From assembly GCA_022605955.1 (NCBI GenBank), contig JAKCOZ010000003.1, positions 59,272,179-59,336,178 on the forward strand: a stretch of DNA of 64,000 nucleotides. Direction: 5' to 3'. Positions 51,001-61,486 of the stretch are shown in pieces. This DNA comes from Rallus limicola (lineage: Eukaryota > Chordata > Aves > Gruiformes > Rallidae). Below the pieces are notes generated by a model that saw nothing but the letters and a program-made list of their open reading frames with translations, had not been told where the DNA came from and did no database searches. Made by a program: the position numbers and the translations under genes. Every line of letters begins with the position of its first letter. Position 1 is the first letter of the stretch.

Positions 51001-54000
51001 ATGTGCTGAGTAGGGTATGGAGTGGACCCCACAGTAGGCACAACTGCACATATGCACTCTTGCACCACACTGGAGTAGAGGTGTGTGAGTCTGAGCCGCC
51101 CTTTAGGCTCACTCCAAATGCAGACACGGAACCTTCTGCTGGTGGTAGGCATCTGAGCACTCTTTGTGAAAAGACAGCCACAGGAGAGGATGGTGGTAAT
51201 GATCACTTGCACAATAGTCTCATGGCAAGAGAATTTTAACTGTCCAACAGAAGACGGGGGTTCCAGGTTTTTCCAAGCCTGAAGGTATTCAAAACCAAAA
51301 CTACCACATCCTACAGGCATTCATCAGTCACGAGGATAAAGATTGGGTTGGTGTGGATTCATTTGTGGTTTTGTTTGAACTGTTTCAGTCTGCAGAAGGA
51401 ACAGAAGGCTTGTGGAGCATACAGGTCACCCAGCAGGGTGATGCCTCTGGATTCTTGTCCCTGCTTAAGAGACTGTTGATGCTTCTGGCGTGAGGAAGCC
51501 ATTAAGTGAAACACAGCTGTCACTGTAATCATTTTGTATTTAGGATTAAGTGGAGTCTCCCCATGTTGTCCTTTTCATGTTTTAAAAGAAAGTGACCACA
51601 TTAGTGTGTGTGTGCTGTTACTTGGGCATGCCTTTGGAGGCAGTTGTTAGACACTATTTTACTTGTCTCTGAATTGCAGTGAGCCTCAAGGCAGAAGCTA
51701 GCAGTCCAGCTGTCCAGCTAGAGATATTTCTGAAGTCCCTTATCCTGGTTGGGGCAGGTAGCATGGTACTGAATTGCTGGCTTGGTCTAAACCACAACAT
51801 CCCTATTCCTGTCCCAAAACAGATGTGCTATTTTAAGTGTTTCCAGGGTGAGTAGCCGTGTATGTACACATTGTAGTTCTGTCAGCACTAAAATCTAATT
51901 TACATTTAAAGCTAATTATCATATTATCCTCATCTATCATTCCTTTCAGTGCTTTTAATGTCTTCTTTTTGTTACTTTGAGCAATCCAAGATCAGACTAT
52001 TAGTTAAGCAAACACTATTTGGTATCCTTGCAGTCATTTTGCAAAGATGTAGGTGAATGTATACAGTAAAAATACTGTGGGTTTTTTTTTTTTTTTCTCA
52101 CTTGACTAGAGCATATGACAATAAGGGCAGAATTATCCCTGTCCTTGGCAGGTACCTGAGAAAGAGGCCAAGTAATGCACATTGAATGAAGAAGCTTTCA
52201 TGACTGCATACTTCAATGATTTGCATGTCTTAAATTATTGTTTAGAAAGGCAGCAACTAATTCATCTTTCCATGTGAAAATTCATTAGCTTTTTATTTTG
52301 GCACAATCTCTGTGCTTTTCTGTGGAGATAATATTAGATGAATTTTACACGGCTGAAAATGCACAAATCAAAATGATATTCAAATTACAGAGCTGAGATT
52401 TTTCTCTACTCCACTGGACTATTTCTGGCCATGTACTGTAGCTCCCTCATCTTCTTTTACAGTTTTTCTGATGTATTTGGAAGAAAATAGATTCTGCCGG
52501 TGAGCAAAACTGTAGGATGGGAAGACTGCTACAAGCTTGATAATTACTGAAAGGCTGAACAAACTGAATTTTCATGTATACTCTTATAGCTCAAACTTTA
52601 AGCAGCAAATTGGAACAACTGGCCATGTTTGCTAGGGTTATGCTTGCCGATTCAGAGATTACCTTGCTATGTCTGTGCTCCTGCCAGTCATGAGAGTGGG
52701 AGAATAGTTTTTGGTCTAATTTGGGGATAGAGATGAGAATATATATATATATATATATATATAGGGGGAGAGAGAGAGAGAGAGGGTGCTTTAACCTTTG
52801 ATTTACTTCCCATTTACTTCTAAAAATAGCAGCCTTCTTATAATCAGTACATTCAGATGTGTTAATGTTGAGATGATAAATCAGTACTTACAGGACTGGT
52901 ATCAGCATCTTGATCTCCAGTTCAGAAGGCTTGCTGGCTGTCAGATACTTAATGTTCTATAGACCCAAGAAGTTTGTTCTGTCACCTAAAATTACATGTG
53001 TTCTTTTTGTGAATTCCTAATGTTTATGAACTTCTTAAACAAGGAAATTCTATGTGTTATGCATCTGAAGCTGCATTATTACATTAATGCTCCTTCTCAC
53101 TGTCTACTTCTAGATGATTTCATATAGGTAATATAAATAGCAATTGAAAATTTAAAAAAACTTAACTGCTTACCAGAGGTTTTGTCATTGAAATTCTTAA
53201 CAAAGGACAGAACTGGTAGTAGTTTTTGGTCTTTTGTGCTATATAGAAGTAAGGTAACATGCTGAATAACTCACTGAAGCTGTTACCTTTCCCTTAAATC
53301 TTGCAGGTGGAAGGAATAGCATACCTAAGTTCTTTCCTATGGAAATCTCAACGTTTGGGACTTTGGAGCAGACCTCGAGGTGAGAACCTTCTGGACAGTG
53401 GTGCACCCTTTTACGAAACCTACAAGACCTCCGATGGAAAATTCATGGCTGTTGGTGCCATCGAGCCTCAGTTCTATCAACAGTTAATAAAGGGTAAGTA
53501 GCTTGGAGCGGTCGTTCCACATCGCTGAAGCATGACTGAATGAATCCTTTCATAGGTGATGTCGATCCATGACAGTGCTTATGTTGATTTCTTTGTAAAA
53601 GTCAAACACTTGAAACTAAATGGATAGCTGTCTAGCAGTTCAGTTAACATTCTTCTAGCAATTTACTTATTTTTCATCCCTGTTTCACCTTACCCTCAGA
53701 AAATACACTTAAATCTAATGTTTTCTTCTGGTGTGATGGTAATGGTAGCTCTGAGATGAGTCTGGAGCACTAAAAAACTATTTTTAGGAATCTGTTTTCA
53801 AGGTATCGTGAATATACTTTAAATAAAGGACACCTAATTCTTTGGTATTGCAAATAAAATGTCAAGGGATTTCAGATATTTTTGCTGGTATTTTTAATAA
53901 AAATATTTTAATTGTTTCAGAAGTGAATCATAGAATCACAGAATCACAGAATGGCATGGGTTGGAAGGGACTCCAAGGATCATAGAGCTCCAATCCCCCT

Positions 54001-57000
54001 GCCACAGGCAGGGCCACCAACCTCCAGGCCTGGAGCTACACAAGGTTGCCCAGGGCCCCATCCAACCTGGCCTTGAACACCTCCAGGCATGGAACATCCA
54101 CCACCTCTCTGGGCAGCCTGTTCCAGCGCCTCACCACTCTCTCTGTGAAGAACTTCCCCCTAATATCTAATCTAAAGCTTCCCTCCTTTAGCTTTAGTCC
54201 ATTCCCCCTTATTCCTGCCATTATCTAACCTTTTGAAAAGTTGATTCCCCTTCCAGTGTTGATTTGAGGTAGTTCAACAGTATGAATTTATTTCTGCCAC
54301 ATAATTTCAGAATGCTTTTAGTGTCCATCTGTGGATATGTTTGCATTTGACTGACATTAAATACTACTATAGAATATGGTGTACCTGTTTGAAAAAATAG
54401 AATGGGTTATGCAAAATAATTGTGTGTGTAGTTAAAAGAGAAATTTGCAGGGGCCTCTTTACCTTTGAACTGTTGGTAGGTTTCAGGCTTTTGATCAATG
54501 TGCTCTTACCTTTCTATCTGTTACTTAATTCAAAAGTAACTTCTGTTATGCTCCTTTTGTAGATTGCTATGCTTTCCATACAGAATTTATGAAAATTTTA
54601 AAAAGTCACAAAAGAATTTACCCGCTTTCCATTTTTCTGAGTATGAAGGATATACAGAGTTCTCAATCTAATTCTAGTGTTACTTAATGAGTAGAAGGAA
54701 TACCAACAGAGGATGTGCCTCAAGTGGATGTACCTACAGTGAACCACTTCTGTACATGCATGACTTCCATGTGGTAAATCTTGGCTGAGTGAGGGTTGCA
54801 GTGGAGTAGCTTCTTATTCTTGCTCAGTCTCTTGAATTGTAAGACGGAGGGGGTTTGTAAACCCAGTGTGTGTCATTAGAGAGAGTGTCTGTGTTCAACA
54901 GAACGGTGCCATGGTTCAGCCCCAGCCAGCGGTTGAGTGCCACCAGCCCATCGCTCACCCCCACCCCCAGTGGGCTGGCAAGGAGAATGGGGACACAAAG
55001 GCAAACCTCGTGGGTTGGGATAAAGACAGTTTGCTGGGACAGCAAAGGGAGGGAGAAGTGCCAACAACAATACCAGTAAAAGAATATAAAAAGCAGGAGA
55101 TAACACAGAGCACTTTACTTACCTGAGGAGGTCCATACTCGGACCTCCCAGAGCTGTGCAGAGCAGCCCCTCCTCAGCTAGCCTCCTTTTATAGGGAGCA
55201 TAAAGTCACGTGGTATGGAAAACACACTTGGCCAGCTCAACTCCCCTGTCCTGGCTCCTTGTAGAAATTACCTCTATCCTAGCCGAAACCAGGACTAAAG
55301 GAAAAAAATAAAAGAAGAAAGCAGCGTACTCAAATACTCATATGTTTGCTTTAAAGTGATCAAACACTGGCCTGAAGTATTCATGGCTGCAGTATTTTGT
55401 TCTTCCCTGGAGATTAAGTTGAATAGCACTTACCTCTAAGCTACAGGAGTGGGATGGAATCTATATTTGTTCATAAGGAAAAAAAATTCGTAATGGAGTC
55501 TGGTCTTGTTTGTTACTCTTCTCAGTGAACCTTTGCTGGGCTCTCCAGCCTTCTTGTATTGATCATTGCTTCACAGCAAGACTCAGCCTTTTCCCTCAGT
55601 CAGCCAGCCATCTAACCTAGAAAGAAGCCTCTGATGGATAAATCCAGTAGCCAGACAGAAGTTTCACAAATATTTATTCTAACAATAAAAAACTGGTGCA
55701 TCCATTTGTAAGCAGATGACAGCTGCAATCACAGGGGTGCCTGTGTTTCAGCCTGTTTGTATCACAGTTAGAAATCGTTCAGACTCGTCTTGTAAAGAAA
55801 TTTTGCTTTTTGCCTTCAATTGTGTCACACTCTTTGCTTGTTTACAGTCAATATATCTTTGTTTATTTTAAAAAAGTGTGTTGTTTATCAGACAGAACTC
55901 AAGATTTTTTCACAACACTGCATTTAAAGGAAGTGGTCTTCACTGTATTTTAGGTACATATTATGCATTGTTCAGATTTTCACATAGGGAATATTTATCC
56001 CCTTCAGTAGTTACAGTTGCAAGCTTTCTCAAGCAACAGTCTATTTAACTAGAACAGCAGATCTTTCTTGTGGCTTAGGGATTTTTTTCTTTTTTTTTAG
56101 GATATGTATTGCAGAAATTCAGTTCAGAATTTAAGCCTTTGAATGTTACAGGGAAGAAAAAGCTGCTTGTGAGAATTGTATTCCTCTTTCACAAACCCAG
56201 GGAGCTTTGACTTAGGCTGAGTTGTCTGCTTCAGGCATTCCCTGCTTTGAAATGGTTTTTAAATGGTATGATCCAGTTAAAATTTCCATAATTATATTTC
56301 ATGCTTTTCCCCATAATTCTGGCCAGTTCTGGTGGTGAACACTTAGGTGGTGTTCCAACTAAAATTATTCAAACCACACTTTATGTGGCTGTGTCTCTGT
56401 TCAGAAAGCAGATTACTTTGCTGCTCCTATATAATGACAACACAAGGACACGGGTGTTGCAGACACAAGAGTTGGAGATGTAAAGATTGCAGCATTGAGA
56501 ATGGAAAATTATTTCTGAACCATTTCTCACTGCTAACAGAATTCTGGTTAGCCAAAGTGAAGCTAATTCCTTTTGGTTTTGGTTCACTTCAGCGTTTCCC
56601 TGCAGAATTAGGAACCCGGTGCTGGATGAGAGTGCAGTTAATAACATGGCAAGGGAAGTTCTTAAGGGATCTGCAGAGGAAAACTAAATAAGTTGAAAAA
56701 AAAATGCAGCATCTTAATCTGAGACAGTTTTTGCCTTTGTAGATTATGCTTGGCAGGAAATATTAAAATTTTCCATTTATGCATCATAGATTTATGAATT
56801 TAAAAAAGAAAACCTGAAGCTATATAAAATATATATCAGTAAATTTTACTGTAGTACCTGTAGTATTAGGAGCTGTATTTTGGGTTTACTGTAGACTTTT
56901 TGCTTTTAAGAAATATGCTGTAATACTTTTGCTTATATTAACTTAATTACTACAAAAGTCAGACAGTAAGTAACTGGAATGAATACCTGTGCATGTTATG

Positions 57001-60000
57001 AAAAATCTGATGTAGAAACACACTACTAATGGTAAATACCAGTGTTTGGACTGAAAGAGGCATAATGTCTTTCAACTGACGTGTAAATCACTCTGTACTT
57101 AGTATTGCTATAGCAAGGCTACAAGAGGCATGCAGAATATAGTACATTTTGTGTATCAGGGGAGAGTTTCAGTCTGCATTATCAAGTGGTGTAAAATGGC
57201 TTACATAAGGTGAATTCAGCATTAGTGTACATGGATGTGAAAAGCAGTCTTTAAAGTTCTGAACTTGTATTTAATAGTGCTCCATTCATACTATTTTGAC
57301 ACTCTTACATTGTATGACATCTACTTAAACAGGAGAAAAAGCATGTGAAGAACATAGTGCACATCATTATGAAGGATGTGCAAAGTGGACAGCTTCCTTA
57401 TAACATTTTAGGAACCCTAAATGTTCAGTTTTACTTGAATTCATTTATTGTGATAAGCCTTAAAGCTTTTAACATTGTACAAGGACTGCAGAGTGCTTGG
57501 TTCTTGCTGCACCAAAACATTTGCAGTTGTGGTAATTAAATATACATACTTGAAGCACAAGTATGGATGCATTTGTGATGCTCTGTTAGTGCCCTGAGCC
57601 TGCTCAACCTTTTGCTGAGATAGCACTTCCTAGAAAACTATTTTGTTTCAGAAACTTTGAGCAGAGAAAAAACTTTACATAGTTAAATTAATGAAAATAT
57701 ACTGCTGTCCTGGACTACTCTGAAGTTGAGTTCCCTCTCAGAGTGAGAATGAATTATATTGAGAGAGAGCGAGCAATGTGATTTTGGCCAAAATTAAGGA
57801 CTCCCATACTGGATGCTCCTCTTCAGCCATGCGGTGGCAACATAGTTTCAAAATGAGTTTACTATGAACATGCAATTTTGAAGACTATCAGCAAGGTAAA
57901 TCAAGAAAATCCTGAACTAAGATCTGCTAGGGATCCAAAATAATATTTTTAAATAGTATGGCTGAAATACTGTAAGAAACTCTTATTTCCAATATGCCAA
58001 AGCAACTTTGTTTATCTAATGAATTTTACTTTTTTCTCTCTTTTGAAATACGTGCCTAATTTTATTGCTGTTTTTTCAAGAATGTCTGTAGAAATAGGTA
58101 CTTCAGTTTGTTGCATTAATAACTGTGCAGATATAAGTCAATAAAGCTATAACATTTAAAGAAGACCTAAAGCTATACCATTATAAGGACACTTAATTTC
58201 TTCATTATTCAAAAATCACTATTTCAAAGCTGTACTGGGGTAGATTACTGGGCTTTTCTAAACAAAAATCCCTAGATGAAAATTTGAACAAAGAAGCCTT
58301 GGAAACAAGTTGTGATTGCTGTGCCAGGGATTCTGTGTAAAAGATACTTTGCCTTTGATTATGTCGGGTGAAATCTGTCATCCTGTGGTATCCCAAACAA
58401 TTCTGTGCTGTGTAATTGTTTCCTTGTTGACTCAGTCGCTCCTGCTGTGATTGCTCATGTGCCCCACAAATGGTTAGCACAGGCTGGAAAATGAGAAGCT
58501 GTAATGCGTAAATGCTGTTGGTTCAGGCTATTTAAAGTTGAAGTATTCAGTGGTCAGTGGAAAATGAGCATGTAATACTAAATTCCAGGTTCTGCATATT
58601 GTTCTGCTTTGCTAGAGCATGTACACTTAGGTTGAGCCAACTTTCCATCAGGCATGATCTTCAAATATAATTGTGTAATGGGAGAGCTCTGTTCATCTTG
58701 GACTGGCTACTAGAAACCAAACTATAATTAATAAGCAAATGAGTACTCATGCAACAAGTTTCAATTGTCAAGATCTCATGCATTGAGACAGAATCTCAGT
58801 GTGTTGTTACTTAACTTTCTTATTGTGGAAGGTGAATTTGCCTCACCTAGTTCTTCAACTATATAGCACTGTTCATCTATAGTATTATATTTTGAAGATA
58901 AATAATCAGTTAATTTGGAAAGCATTGTTATCTTCTATTTAATGAGGGATGTTCAACCAGTGTGAGTGATCATCAGCTGATCAATGCTTCTGATTTTCAA
59001 GATGTAACTGGACAGCCTTTGAGGTATCACCTCTCTTTTCTTTTTGGTATCACAGACTTTGGAATTGTGGCTTATTTGCCTTTCTCGTTCTTCTTTGTTA
59101 CCTCCTTTTTGAGATAAACCCTACAAGAATTGGTAACAATTCTTATGTCTCCTTGAGGTAGGAAAAAGGAAGGTTAGGGAGTGTATAGCAGAAACAGAGA
59201 TGTAAAGTGCAGAGGAGAGATGTAAAGTGCAGTGAGCAGAAGCTGCTCCATAAGAGCAGCAGTGGAGACTTGGAACCTGGGAAGTGTGCTGAAGAGGTGA
59301 GAGTTGAAAACACTGCTGGAGTCCATTTGGACTGAGGGGCTCAAGAAGCAGGTCAGCCAGCCTGCAGGCACCTGCAGCTGAGCTACCTCAAGCCTGGGTA
59401 TGTCCCCCCACACCATCTTCTCTCTGGCACAGAAGTAACCCAATCATGTTGGTGGACACACTGTAGTCTGCTGGACATGCAGCTCTGGCAGATGTTCCAG
59501 CTTCTTTGAGATACCGATGTTACTGTAGTCCCAAGACCTGTTCAGCAGACTTTTGTGTTGCTACTGTCACGTAATACCTACCTACTGTAGAAAATGTTCT
59601 CAGAACAGAATGTTATCTCCAGGCAGCTGCTGCTCTTACAAAGTGTTAATAATGTACTTAGTTAAAAGGCTCTAGCCATTGGGGGGTAGTCCAATTGCAA
59701 GTAATAAGCCGTTTTATTCTTCTGCACTCATCTGCCCAGTCATAGACACCCCAATAGAGTTTGAAGCAACTTCTAGGTACTATGCTTTGCTGTGTTGGAC
59801 TGGCTGCAAAACACTACTTTCTTGAGGAGCACTTGTGGGCAACACTTTAAACTGTACTATGTTAAACTTCTCTTTTCTTTCTTTCAGGTCTTAGGCTAGA
59901 TTCAAGTAAACTTCCCAGTCAGATGAGTTTATCTGACTGGCTGGAAATGAAGCAAAAATTTGCATCCATATTTGCACAGAAGACACAAGATGAGTGGTGC

Positions 60001-60297
60001 AGCATATTTGATGGTACCGATGCCTGCGTGACCCCTGTTCTATCCTTTGATGATGTTGCCTCGCATCAGCATAACAAACAAAGAAGTTCTTTCATCAAAA
60101 ATGATCAGGGTGAGATAAGTCCTAGACCTGCTCCTGTTCTGTCAAGGACCCCTGCTGTTCCATCATTTAAAAGAGATCCTATTATAGGAGAACACACGGA
60201 AGAGATACTTCTAGAATATGGATTTACTAAGCAAGAGATTACTAAACTTTATTCTGATAAAGTAATAGAATTCAGTAAGCCTAAAGCTAATCTATAG
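41777..60297 (+). CDS. AMACR: AMACR, alpha-methylacyl-CoA racemase, complete, five exons
   Basis: Interconverts (2R)- and (2S)-methylacyl-CoA esters, needed for beta-oxidation of pristanic acid and bile-acid intermediates in peroxisomes and mitochondria. Join: 41777-42026, 44586-44729, 47270-47430, 53307-53493, 59888-60297. This gives 383 residues (human 382), all introns GT-AG and all phases consistent. Start ATG 41777 sits in an ideal ACCACCATGG context. It is a family III CoA-transferase (CaiB/BaiF) fold: N-terminal VLELAGLAP and [11 protein letters not shown]; catalytic His123 in GHDINY, Asp153 in LLADFAGGG and Glu238 in GAIEPQFY are all present, matching the residues known in the family. 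The C-terminus is KANL, a non-canonical peroxisomal signal; human ends KASL. No break or missing key residue is seen. Confidence 0.97.
42548..42584. repeat. 17-bp tandem duplication
   Basis: Two exact adjacent copies of AGATACTCTCTTCGTAC followed by AGA, in AMACR intron 1. Confidence 0.95.
42681..42803 (+). mobile_element. CR1 LINE 3' terminal fragment
   Basis: About 120 bp: GAGGTCAGGTTGGATGGG, then CCTGCCCATGGCAGG, ending CTGTTCTGTGATTCTGTGAT, the CR1 3' terminal repeat. In AMACR intron 1, sense orientation. Confidence 0.88.
43794..44122 (-). mobile_element. CR1 LINE 3' fragment
   Basis: Starts ATCACAGAATCACAGAATAT then GGTTGGAAAAGACCTCCAAG, continuing through CTCCACCACCTCCCTCGGCA and fading out near AGGTAGTTACTGAG. 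AMACR intron 1, antisense. Diverged subfamily. Confidence 0.87.
44586..44729 (+). CDS. AMACR: AMACR coding exon 2
   Basis: 144 bases from TTTTAAG|GTGTC to TATCAG|GTAAGG. Encodes [21 protein letters not shown] and [11 protein letters not shown] with the catalytic histidine. Confidence 0.96.
44730..47269 (+). other. AMACR: AMACR intron 2
   Basis: About 2.5 kb ending TGCTGTCAG. No interspersed repeat or extra exon recognised. Confidence 0.75.
47270..47430 (+). CDS. AMACR: AMACR coding exon 3
   Basis: 161 bases from CTGTCAG|GTGTG to AGTATG|GTAAGT. Encodes [18 protein letters not shown], including the catalytic aspartate, and [15 protein letters not shown]. Confidence 0.96.
48460..48840 (+). mobile_element. 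Very old, decayed CR1-like LINE remnant
   Basis: Weak but collinear resemblance to the CR1 ORF2 tail: a TTTACAGGTGATACGAATCT segment (equivalent of FADDTNL), then AGATTGGAGAAATGA, then CACAAGCTGAACATGAGTCA followed by CAATATCATGCTGTTG (equivalent of [11 protein letters not shown]). Much more diverged than the other CR1 copies. AMACR intron 3. Confidence 0.5.
49117..49935 (+). mobile_element. CR1 LINE fragment with part of the reverse transcriptase
   Basis: Reaches further 5' than the other copies: includes [15 protein letters not shown] and [20 protein letters not shown], motifs of the LINE reverse transcriptase. A 167-codon frame from a GTG-type start at 49113 is still open but has lost sequence around the catalytic FADD motif. 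The tail [19 protein letters not shown] follows in another frame. The 3' UTR part is shortened and ends with ACACATTCTGTAATTCTTTG. Inactive. AMACR intron 3, sense. Confidence 0.88.
52739..52785. repeat. (AT)12 followed by GGGG(AG)9
   Basis: Compound microsatellite in AMACR intron 3. Confidence 0.93.
53307..53493 (+). CDS. AMACR: AMACR coding exon 4
   Basis: 187 bases from CTTGCAG|GTGGAA to AAAGG|GTAAGT. Encodes [34 protein letters not shown] and [13 protein letters not shown] with the catalytic glutamate. Confidence 0.96.
53927..54285 (-). mobile_element. CR1 LINE 3' fragment
   Basis: Starts ATCATAGAATCACAGAATC then GGGTTGGAAGGGACTCCAAG, continues through CTTGAACACCTCCAGGCATG and CTGGGCAGCCTGTTCCAGCG. 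AMACR intron 4, antisense. Well preserved. Confidence 0.9.
54907..55296 (-). mobile_element. Solo ERV LTR in AMACR intron 4
   Basis: About 390 bp. Left end TGCCATGGTTCAGCCCCAGC, right end CCTAGCCGAAACCAGGACT; the minus strand therefore opens near GTCCTGGTTTCGGCTAGGAT, as in the element at 11184-11801. Both share the phrase CGTGGGTTGGGATAA. Flanking pentamers AACGG (54902-54906) and AAAGG (55297-55301) match at 4 of 5 bases, consistent with an older 5-bp target duplication. A minus-strand TATA-like CTATAAAAGG lies near 55187-55196. No viral genes. Confidence 0.8.
59196..59232. repeat. 20-bp imperfect tandem duplication
   Basis: AGAGATGTAAAGTGCAGAGG followed directly by AGAGATGTAAAGTGCAG in AMACR intron 4. 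Confidence 0.95.
59888..60297 (+). CDS. AMACR: AMACR coding exon 5 and stop
   Basis: 410 bases from TTTCAG|GTCTTA to TAG at 60295-60297. Encodes the C-terminal part: [45 protein letters not shown], ending SKPKANL. Confidence 0.96.
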
Positions 60298-61060
60298 TCT
60301 CTTTAACTATGCAGATCAAAGAAATTTTCACGCTGGTACAGCCTGAAATTTAATTATATGACAAATGTTTGCATAATACAGCTTTTAACCTTTTTTTAAA
60401 AAAGTATTGAAATTTAGAATTTAATTGAAAACAGTGGGGATTATGCACTTGTATACCTCAATGGTCTGCAGTCTAGAATAATACCAAAATTGTGTTCTGA
60501 AGATCTATACAACTTGCATAGTAAGCAGCTGTTAAGTTCTCAAAATGTCTCTTTAAATATCATATCTTGTGAAATGCTTGTTTCTTCTTATTTTGAGCTA
60601 CACCTTTGATTGGTAATATATGTTGTAATTACATGAAGACAATGCTTTCCATAAAGTAGTTACATTCTTCCTAAACAAGTGATTGTGTGGTTTATTTATA
60701 GATTAGAGGGGAAAATATTCTGTATCTTATCATATTAATTCATTTGTTTTATCTTCCAAAACAGTGATCAAAATAAGGCTTTTTCTTCTGTGCTGTTGTA
60801 GAATTATTATCATAAAGTGATTCTATTTCATGGGCTGACTACATTTTCCAGCAGAGACTCCTGATTATATTACATTTGAAATTTAAGCTTGGCCAGAAAA
60901 TAACTTCAGAATGAGTTTTGTTATTATAAAATAGCTTCCAATTTTAACCCCCTCGACTCTTTTTGGAGAAATGTTAGGCAACTTAGCTACACAGGTTTTA
61001 AACAATGGTTACTACCTGGTGGTTTTCATTTCTTTAAAATTAAACCATCATGTCTTTCAA
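60298..61060 (+). other. AMACR: Likely AMACR 3' UTR
   Basis: AT-rich non-coding stretch. No canonical AATAAA was found between the stop and 61060. A variant ATTAAA at 61039-61044 is the best candidate signal, so the end is tentative. Confidence 0.35.
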
Positions 61061-61486
61061 GTGTCTTTCAAGGGAAAAAAAAAAACACAACCAAACAACC
61101 TCCCTTTTAATGGTCTTCATACAGTGTTCTTTAGTCTGACATGTCAGGATTTACAATATGAGGAGCTGTGGTTTCTGCAGAGTATTTACTGTGCTGGAAA
61201 CCAGTTCGTTGCTTACAAAAGCTTAAATAAGAACTGTCACTAGGTCCTGACAAAGGAGATAACGACTAGCAAAAGTATCTTCAGTTTCTCCAATGTGAAT
61301 TACTGAATATTCTACAACTTTACAGTAAGATTTGACCATTTGCTCAGTCCCATGTGCATGAGAGTGTGTTGGAGAACACTAAACATTGTCCACTGTGATC
61401 TCCTGAGAACCTAAGTTCTGACCCGAAAATTGCTGAGTCAGTTTAAAACCTCATGTTAACTTCAAGGGTTAACATTCAGGTCAGAA

